From a virus, in IMG/VR virus record IMGVR_UViG_3300009285_000401, positions 1 to 26,310 of that record: DNA of 26,310 bases; one strand, 5' to 3'. Shown here in pieces: positions 15,196-22,300 of this stretch. The notes below the pieces were generated by a model. That model ran no database searches, was not told the origin of the DNA, and saw nothing but the letters and a program-made list of their open reading frames with translations. The stretch's first letter is position 1. Every line of letters begins with the position of its first letter. The translations under genes were made by a program, and so were the position numbers.

Positions 15196-16283
15196 TGTCT
15201 ATACCTATAAAACCATTTACTTTTTCAAATGGAACGTCGGCAGATGCCATTGAGGTCAATGCTGATTATGATGCACTGTATAGTTGGGCCGCAGGAAACG
15301 TTGAATCCGACAATATTAAGTCAGCATCTATTTATGACAGTGACATTAATTGGGGGACTGGATCGAATCAAATTAGTGCTGTAGACCTTCCTGTTGCCGA
15401 CGCAGGATCATTTTTTACAGGAACCAATACAGAGACAGCATTGCAAGAGATCGGGGCAGGAATGGTGCCTGTAGGCTCTATAATCCCGTTTTATGATCTT
15501 GGTGGCCTATGCACCTTTACAGCGGCAAACTGGGAATATTGTAATGGGGCGGCTGTTGTTTCGGCAACCAGCCCGATTGTTGGGCAGACAAAGCCAGACT
15601 TGTCAGGACGCTATTTGGTAGGCTTTTCGGCGGCAGGGACAGAAGGTGGCGGCGACATCGGAACAGAGCCATGGGCAACACCAGCGGTTGGGAATACAAC
15701 CCATCAAGTTAATTTGACCCACACCCACACAATTTCGCATAACCACACTCTTTCTGCTCATACGCACGCTGGGCCGAGTCACTCTCATACTGGGCCAAGC
15801 CACACCCATACGACAGACATTGCTTCTTTTACTTCAGGGGCAGGAACAGCGCACGATCACTCAGGCCCTAGCCATACACATTCTTTTTCAGATTCGTTCT
15901 CAATTTCTAGCTCTGGAAACCATATTCACTCATCTGATGCTGGTGCTTCTGGTGGCTGGATCGAATCAAGTTCGCCAGGTCGTTACACCGATGCGGCAGA
16001 CGGTGACCACACACACACAGGAAGTGTTTCAGGAACAACAGGGGCCGGAGGAACTGGAAACACCGGAACTGAGAACGCTCACACCCATGCTGTTAATCCG
16101 CCAAGCACCACCAGCGCGGCGGCAGGGACAGGGGCCACAGGTCCAAGCGGAACTGACGCCACAGGTGTGCCTTCAACAGACCAGACAGGCACAGACGCAA
16201 CAGCAAGCACTTCGGCCCTGTCTGCCACTCAATCAATTCAGCCAAGATCAATCAGAGTTCGCTACATAATGAGGGTTCTTTAA
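15195..16283 (+). CDS. Tail-collar-domain fibre with His-rich stalk
   Basis: The 362-residue protein starts in a TAATG overlap with the nozzle candidate. Residues ~1-90 attach it (KPFTFSNGTSADAIEVNADY). Residues ~93-150 look like a phage tail collar domain (VGSIIPFYDLGG, WEYCNGAAV, PDLSGRYLVGF). From ~170 to 300 it has about ten HxH pairs (HTH, HNH, HSH, HDH, HIH) in Ser/Thr/Gly-rich sequence, then a Gly/Ala/Thr-rich stretch and a short basic end (IRVRYIMRVL). HxH pairs in fibre shafts can bind metal in trimers. It is probably a short tail fibre or tip involved in host contact. An in-frame ATG at 15144 lies inside the nozzle gene and is rejected. Confidence 0.82.
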   Translation: MSIPIKPFTFSNGTSADAIEVNADYDALYSWAAGNVESDNIKSASIYDSDINWGTGSNQISAVDLPVADAGSFFTGTNTETALQEIGAGMVPVGSIIPFYDLGGLCTFTAANWEYCNGAAVVSATSPIVGQTKPDLSGRYLVGFSAAGTEGGGDIGTEPWATPAVGNTTHQVNLTHTHTISHNHTLSAHTHAGPSHSHTGPSHTHTTDIASFTSGAGTAHDHSGPSHTHSFSDSFSISSSGNHIHSSDAGASGGWIESSSPGRYTDAADGDHTHTGSVSGTTGAGGTGNTGTENAHTHAVNPPSTTSAAAGTGATGPSGTDATGVPSTDQTGTDATASTSALSATQSIQPRSIRVRYIMRVL

Positions 16284-16537
16284 TGATAAAAGCCATGATA
16301 CCAAAAGAAGGCGACATTCCTGATAGCTACGTTATAACAGTGACTTATGTCACAGGAAAAAAAGAGTCGTTTGATACCGCTCATCATAGGTTTGTCAACG
16401 AGTCTGGTTTTTTTGAGATTGCAACAAAAGATGATTTGTGGATTTTATTGCCAACTTCAAATATAATGAAGCTCGAATTTGACAGAAGTTTTTCAAAGAT
16501 TGTAACCGAAGGAAACAAGCCTAAGGGAAATGCCTAA
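16283..16537 (+). CDS. Small hypothetical protein
   Basis: The 84-residue protein looks like a compact mostly-beta fold (YVITVTYVTGKKESFDTAHH, then LWILLPTSNIMKLEF). It starts in a TAATG overlap with the fibre gene and ends in a TAATG overlap with the acetyltransferase, so the three are probably co-translated. The pattern of strands resembles small modules on fibre-associated proteins, but I do not recognise a family. Confidence 0.75.
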   Translation: MIKAMIPKEGDIPDSYVITVTYVTGKKESFDTAHHRFVNESGFFEIATKDDLWILLPTSNIMKLEFDRSFSKIVTEGNKPKGNA

Positions 16538-17085
16538 TGCTTAAAAAAGCAGGATATACGTATCTCAGATTATTTGAACCTTGTTATATTGAACAGGCAA
16601 AAGAATGGTATTACGACACTGAAAATGCAACATTTTTTTATGAATTTGGAATGATGTCTAATGACGATTTTGCAAGTTTTGTCAAAATGTCAAATGGCAT
16701 GGCGTTTACGATTCACGATGACAGATTTGATACAAAAATCCCTATTGGGATGGTCATGGTACATGATCTAAAATGGAAGGCAAAAGTAGCCAGTGTTGGA
16801 ATTATGATCGAAAAGGAATACAGGGGGCAGGGCCATTGCAAAAATGCTATTTTTATTGTTTGTGATTACTTGATAAACGAACTGGGGATTGAAAAACTTG
16901 TGTTTGAAACGATTGGAACAAACCAGCGGGTTGATGAAATTTTATCAGCAGACATTAAACCAGAGGCATGTCTTTACAACGAGGCAATTTTTCAGGGTAG
17001 GCGTGTGAATGTTGTAAGATATTCAGTGTTTAAAGATGAAGCGTCAAAAATGATTGATGCCTTCTTCAAGAAGAAAAGAGGTTGA
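16537..17085 (+). CDS. GNAT-family N-acetyltransferase
   Basis: This 182-residue protein should transfer acetyl from acetyl-CoA to an amine. The acetyl-CoA-binding motif A is clear at residues ~87-108 (VGIMIEKEYRGQGHCKNAIF), with the loop R96-G-Q-G-H100 and the following helix. A strand before it (IPIGMVMVHD) and the IEKLVFET strand after it fit the fold. The substrate is unknown. GNAT genes are common in phage tail regions and may modify a virion or host protein; that is inference. Codon use is like the neighbours, so no recent capture is evident. Confidence 0.88.
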   Translation: MLKKAGYTYLRLFEPCYIEQAKEWYYDTENATFFYEFGMMSNDDFASFVKMSNGMAFTIHDDRFDTKIPIGMVMVHDLKWKAKVASVGIMIEKEYRGQGHCKNAIFIVCDYLINELGIEKLVFETIGTNQRVDEILSADIKPEACLYNEAIFQGRRVNVVRYSVFKDEASKMIDAFFKKKRG

Positions 17086-17086
17086 T

Positions 17087-17344
17087 ATGGCGGTTCAAGC
17101 AGTACCAGGAATTGTAACTACGGCGATTATATCTGCCCTAAGTGGTGCGGCAACAGCTTTAGGAGCGGCTTTATTAACTCCAGAAGAACAGCAACGCCAA
17201 CAGAAAGCCGCCTATTCTAATCCAGGGGTTGGCAATGTTGGTTCAACAGCCAAGGGAGCGGGGCAGTTTGCAGGAAGAATGAATCTTGGGTCAGACACCC
17301 CTAGGTCGTCAATTGCGTCACAACTTTTAAGAGGGCGAGGATAA
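17087..17344 (+). CDS. Small Ala-rich hydrophobic protein, ejection-module candidate
   Basis: The 85-residue protein has a hydrophobic Ala/Gly-rich segment at residues 8-30 (GIVTTAIISALSGAATALGA) and a polar, Gly- and Gln-rich remainder ending in RGRG. AAGAGG precedes ATG 17087; an earlier in-frame ATG at 17054 lies inside the GNAT gene. Small proteins with such amphipathic or membrane helices often start podoviral ejection modules, as with T7 gp14 or P22 gp7. No direct match is claimed. Confidence 0.75.
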   Translation: MAVQAVPGIVTTAIISALSGAATALGAALLTPEEQQRQQKAAYSNPGVGNVGSTAKGAGQFAGRMNLGSDTPRSSIASQLLRGRG

Positions 17345-17345
17345 T

Positions 17346-17573
17346 ATGGCAAAAGCACCAAAACCAGCACAAGGAAAGACACTTGCTCAAAACGTTCCCG
17401 TTGGCACACTTAAATCAACAATACCGACAATGAATCCTTTGCAGAGACAAACTCTTGGGCAATCACCACAAGGGCCTTCTCCGGCAGAACAAATGGTTGG
17501 ATCACAACAACCACGAAACAGATATGACCAGAACGCTGTATTGGCAATGTTAAAACAAAATCCGACAGCGTAA
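17346..17573 (+). CDS. Small Pro/Gln-rich protein
   Basis: The 75-residue protein is rich in Pro, Gln, Ala and Lys, with few hydrophobics, and is probably disordered except for a short C-terminal helix (NAVLAMLKQN). GAGG lies before the ATG, and the gene begins one base after the preceding stop region. Its position suggests a minor internal virion protein. Family not recognised. Confidence 0.7.
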   Translation: MAKAPKPAQGKTLAQNVPVGTLKSTIPTMNPLQRQTLGQSPQGPSPAEQMVGSQQPRNRYDQNAVLAMLKQNPTA

Positions 17574-17585
17574 AGGAGTTTTTTT

Positions 17586-18935
17586 ATGGTAGCACCAACA
17601 AACACTTTTGGCAAATATGGACAGCCTCCAGCAATGGGGGCCGGTGGCCTTCAATACGATCCGGCAAGTGGCAAGTGGTATAATGCGGCAACGGGTCAAG
17701 AAGTCTCAAATCCTGAAAACCCTACTTGGTCACCAGACATGCAAGGATTGTACCAAAGCTCACAGGCAGGGCTTGATAAGTATTATGGATCACTCCCTGG
17801 CGAAGCCGATCAGCTCACAGGTCTTGGCAAAAAGATTGAAGAAGCAGGAACGTATAAGGGTTATAATTGGAATATTCCACAAGACTATGAGCTTCCCGAT
17901 TATCAGAAGTTTGGTGGCTACGATAAACTTGCGATGGAGAGAACTGATTTTACCACTCCTCAAATAGACGCATTGAAAGACGTGTCACCAATCGCCGAAG
18001 GCATTTACGGCGGACAAATGGCAAAGTCAAACGAGGCCATTGGTGGCAAATACAAAAGCCTAAAGTCTCAAGTGGACGAAGAAACAAGGCGAAACATGGC
18101 TAGGCCAGAGCAGGCGGCGGCATTGCTTTCAAGCCTTGGGGTTGAAGAAGCAAAAGCCAAAACAGAGGCAGGACGAGACATTCAGTTTGAACAAGCACAG
18201 CAACAACTTGATCTTGAAAAGAAAGCTCAAGAACTTGGTTTGCAACGATCAACATCACAGGCGGGAATTGAACAGACCGGACAACAAATGACTGCATCAG
18301 AACGACAGGCGGCGGCTGACTATGCTAGACAAGTGGCCGAACTACAAGGCGGAGAAGGAAGATATGGATACGAGCAAGATGTTGCCAAGAAACAGTATGG
18401 AACAGGCATGGAAACTTGGTTGCAAGAACAACAGGCCGCAGAAGCAGAAAAAGAATACCAATCCAAATATGGGCAGGCGCAAGACCTAACTTCTTTGCAG
18501 GCTCAAGAATGGGAATCTAATCAGGCTTCAAAGTACGATCTTGCAAACGCTCTTTTGCAAGGGCAACAGGCTCAGACTGGATTAACATCACAAGCTGGAA
18601 CGTACATGACAAATCTTCCAGAGGACATTCAAAAAGACGTTTTGAAATCACAACCAATTCAGCCTGCTTATAATCCTCAGAGCTACGCAACAACAGCAAC
18701 AAAACCTCAGACACAGATAAAATACTCGATGCCAGGACAGACGACAACACAGCAAACAAATAAATACTCAATGCCGTCACAGCAAAAACAAGCGACAACG
18801 CAAGGACAAGCAGAACAAGGCTTTGCTAACGCAGAACAAGGCTTTGCTAACGCATCAAAACAAGCAATAGCAAGCCAAGGGAAATACAAACAACCTCAAG
18901 CGACATCGCAGAAAAGGGGGGCAACATGGGCTTAG
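17586..18935 (+). CDS. Gln-rich internal virion (ejection) protein candidate
   Basis: The 449-residue protein follows an AAAGGAG ribosome-binding site. Residues ~1-110 are Gly/Tyr-rich (LQYDPASGKWYNAATGQEV). Residues ~140-340 are long helix and probable coiled coil, dense in Gln, Ala and Glu (EEAKAKTEAGRDIQFEQAQQ). Residues ~345-449 are low-complexity Gln/Thr/Ser with a KYSMP motif twice and a duplicated AEQGFAN. Helical Gln/Ala-rich proteins at this point in podoviral genomes are typically carried inside the capsid and ejected with the DNA. It overlaps the next gene by 10 bases. Confidence 0.78.
   Translation: MVAPTNTFGKYGQPPAMGAGGLQYDPASGKWYNAATGQEVSNPENPTWSPDMQGLYQSSQAGLDKYYGSLPGEADQLTGLGKKIEEAGTYKGYNWNIPQDYELPDYQKFGGYDKLAMERTDFTTPQIDALKDVSPIAEGIYGGQMAKSNEAIGGKYKSLKSQVDEETRRNMARPEQAAALLSSLGVEEAKAKTEAGRDIQFEQAQQQLDLEKKAQELGLQRSTSQAGIEQTGQQMTASERQAAADYARQVAELQGGEGRYGYEQDVAKKQYGTGMETWLQEQQAAEAEKEYQSKYGQAQDLTSLQAQEWESNQASKYDLANALLQGQQAQTGLTSQAGTYMTNLPEDIQKDVLKSQPIQPAYNPQSYATTATKPQTQIKYSMPGQTTTQQTNKYSMPSQQKQATTQGQAEQGFANAEQGFANASKQAIASQGKYKQPQATSQKRGATWA
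18810..18851 (+). repeat. Perfect 21-bp tandem duplication in the Gln-rich gene
   Basis: Bases 18810-18830 and 18831-18851 are identical, encoding AEQGFAN twice in frame. Perfect identity suggests a recent event. Confidence 0.95.
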
Positions 18936-19318
18936 GACGTAAAGCTATCGGAGCGGCTCTTTTGGGGCTTGGTGCCGGTGGAAAATATATTGGAGACATC
19001 AAACAAAAACAGATTGAGTCTGAACTGTTCCCAGAGTCAACCGCAGACATAAAAGACTACAACAAACTTCTTACACTAAAACCTGAAGAACGATCCTTGT
19101 TTATTTCTTCTAAGGCGGCAGGAAAGGCGATGTATGATCCTGCAAGCGATACTGTAAAACAAGTTTTTAAACCGTCAACAGGCAACAAATCTAAAAGTGA
19201 AACAAGCCTAGATTACAAAAAAAGGATGGGAGAAGTCGGAAGAAAATTGAGAAACAAAGAGCCGGTTACAAACAAAGAAGTAAATGAATATTCTGTTTAC
19301 AGTGAAGAAAACTTTTAA
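18926..19318 (+). CDS. Small Gly/Ala-helix protein, ejection-module candidate
   Basis: The 130-residue protein starts inside the previous gene, with an AAAAGGGGGG ribosome-binding site nearby. Residues 1-23 form a Gly/Ala-rich, weakly hydrophobic helix (GRKAIGAALLGLGAGGKYIG) with positive residues; the rest is charged and helical. It lies between the Gln-rich internal protein and the giant polyvalent protein, so a role in the ejection complex is likely from context only. Confidence 0.75.
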   Translation: MGLGRKAIGAALLGLGAGGKYIGDIKQKQIESELFPESTADIKDYNKLLTLKPEERSLFISSKAAGKAMYDPASDTVKQVFKPSTGNKSKSETSLDYKKRMGEVGRKLRNKEPVTNKEVNEYSVYSEENF

Positions 19319-19340
19319 ACAATCCAAGAGCTAGTTTATT

Positions 19341-22300
19341 GTGGCATCTCAAAACGATACAAATAACGATTATTATCAATATGGATCGAACCCTGAGCTT
19401 GAAAAGAGACTTGGTGTTAAGTCTGATAAAGAGAAAAGAAAAACAATTGAGATTGAAAAGAAAAATGAACAAGGTCAGATGTATCAATATGGATCGAACC
19501 CTGAGCTTGAAAAGAGACTTGGTGTTAATAAAGAGGTAGAACAGAAACAACCATCAATCATAGGCAAAGCAATCACAAAGTCAAAAGAATGGTTTAAAAA
19601 ACCAGAAGAAAAAAACGAATCAGACCAGTATGAAGAAATAAAAGAAATGCAGAAAAGAATGGTGCCTCAACCATTTGGGCTTGTGAGGGCATCACCTTCT
19701 GGATCGGCCACACCACCAATCCCAAAAAAGCTGTCGGCGGAAGAAGAAAAAAAAGCAAACACTTCTTTGTTAAATAAATTATATCCTGAAAAGGGGGTTC
19801 CATACAAAGATGTTCACCCTGGTGGTGCCGAAGGTTTTACAAAACTTATTTCTGATAAACTAATAAAGAACGAGGATACTCCACGAAAGAGATTGGCGTC
19901 AGGAATGTTAAAAGGTTTTGGACAAGAAATTGATGAATTTACAACACCCAAAGCCTTGGAAGGATTGGCAACCCAGACGGTAATGCTTGGGCAACTAGCT
20001 CCATATTTCTTTGGCCCAATGATGGCTAGTTCCGCCACAAAAAACATCACAGAGGGAATAATTGATGTTAGCCAAGGGAAAGAAAAAGAAGGTGGAGAAA
20101 AGATTGGGAGAGGAACCCTTGTTGCTGGGCTTCTTGCAGGTGGTGGAAAAGCAAAGGCAAAGATAGAACAAAGAATGGGCAGTGGGAAAAAGATTGGAGA
20201 ACCATTCTACGAAACACCTACTGAAAAATACTATGAAACATTGCCACAAGGAACGTCTCAGGCTCCGACAATAGAGCCAACAGGGTTTAAACTTCCACAA
20301 GAAAAGATTGCAGAAATCCCTGTCAGTGAACCGGTGGCAGGTGATGGCAAATTTGGAATTACCAAACAGCAAGGGCCACAAGAACCCCCAATGTTCAAAA
20401 TGCCAAAGACAAGAAGGGCGAAGCCGCCGATAGTGCGACCAGAGCCAAGTCCTATCTTACCAATTACACAGCCATTACAGAAAGAGCCGTTGTTAAAAAA
20501 GAAAGTAAAACCACAAAAGCCACAAAAGCCACAAAAGGCTTATTCGCTTGTGAATTTTATTAGAGACTCTGGCGGACTTTGGGACCCATATTTTAATTCT
20601 GAAATAAAAAGGTTTGGAGATATTAAAGAAGGAGGAATGAATCTAAAGAACAAAAAAACAGGGTCTAGTTTAGACAGAATGAGAATGATGGCAAACGAAA
20701 ATGATTATGGCCCATATGAAACAACATCAGATTTTATCGAAGCAATAAGACAAGACACAACCGCAATAAAACAAGGAGAACACGGAAAGAGGCTTGTTGC
20801 GCCAGAACAATCTGGAGAATTTTACAACCAACTATACGAAGATAATTTGAAAGAACAAGGAAGATTGTATGAGGAAAACAAACACACAATTCCGGTCACG
20901 CTTACAACCGGCAATCTTAACCTAGCCAAAGGAGATAAAGTAAAGGTTGAAGGAGAATGGTTAAAGGTTAAAGAAAGTACAGACGAAAGACTTGTTTTGA
21001 AAGACGGAAAAGAGATTGAGGTTGATTCTGTGTTTGGCCAAATTCCAGTAGAAGGCGGAGAAGAATTTGGTATTAAAAGAACGAAACAACCAACAGAACA
21101 GCCACTAAGTATTGACGAGTTTTCAAGACAGGCACAGACAGAAGCCAAAAGGCAGAAAGACATCTTGCTTGCACAACAAGGTATGGAAAGGTTGCAAAAG
21201 CCGAGGCCAGAGCAAAAGCCTGTGGATGAAGGATTGTTTGAAGAAGGGCAGGACGAACTGTTTTCTGGTATTTCTGGTGAAATTGCCGCAAATTTACCTA
21301 AACGCGATCAAGAAATGCACTTGACACCGGCACCAGATTACAAGTCTCAAAAGCCAATTGGAGCATACGACGTTGTTCAAGAAATTGCCAAGATTTGGAA
21401 TACACCTGTAAGGCTTAGCAAGTTCAGAACACACACAAAAACGGGTTATAGGTCTGGTATTTATAAACCTAAATCAGAAGTAATAAGGATTGACGTTGCA
21501 AACGACATACCAACGGCGGCGCATGAGATAGGTCACTGGTTCGATTATTCAACACCAGTAAAGCAAATGCGTAGTAGAAAATTTGCCTTTGAATTAATGC
21601 CACTTGATTATAATAAAAAACGGGCAGATTCAGGAGAAGGCTTTGCAGAATTTATCAGGCTTTATCTTACAAACAACAATGTTGCAAAACAGGTAGCACC
21701 ACGATTTTATGATGCTTTCAACAGCTTCCTATCCGACCAACCACACCTTAAAGACATGATGACAAGATCGAAAGACCTTGTAGAATTGTGGAACAAGCAA
21801 GGGGCCGAAAATAGGATGAAGGGGCAAATGGCTTCGCTTGGAGAAAAGCCGAGAAAGTCTTATTTGACAACACCACAAAGACTCAAACTACAACTTCGAT
21901 CTGCCTTTACAGATACTTTTGCTGTTCTTGATTTTGCCACAAAACAAATGGTTGGAGAGCGAAAGATTGCACCGGCAAAAGACCCTTATAAGCTTGCTCT
22001 TTATTCTCTTGGATCAAGCGCAAGATCGAGGGCAAACCTTCTTTTTGATTCTGTTGACTTTGCTGGTAGACGAACAGGTGACTCATTAAAAACAGTTCTT
22101 AGCCAAATAAAAGATGCAGATTTTGAGAACTTTTTAAATTTTGCTTACTCAAAGATTGCTGTTGAAAGGCTTAAACAAGGCAGGAATCCAGGCATTGGAA
22201 TTGATGAAGCCAAGTTTGTTTACGACAAATACAAAGACTTTCCTTTTTTTGAGGATACAGCGACAGCATGGGCAGGGTGGTATGATCGCCTTTTGGATTA

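Noticed and set aside
15820-16269. A 149-codon open frame in another plus-strand frame inside the His-rich fibre gene
   Set aside because: Its Gln/Thr/Leu-rich low-complexity product arises from the skewed Gly/Thr/Ala codons of the real frame.
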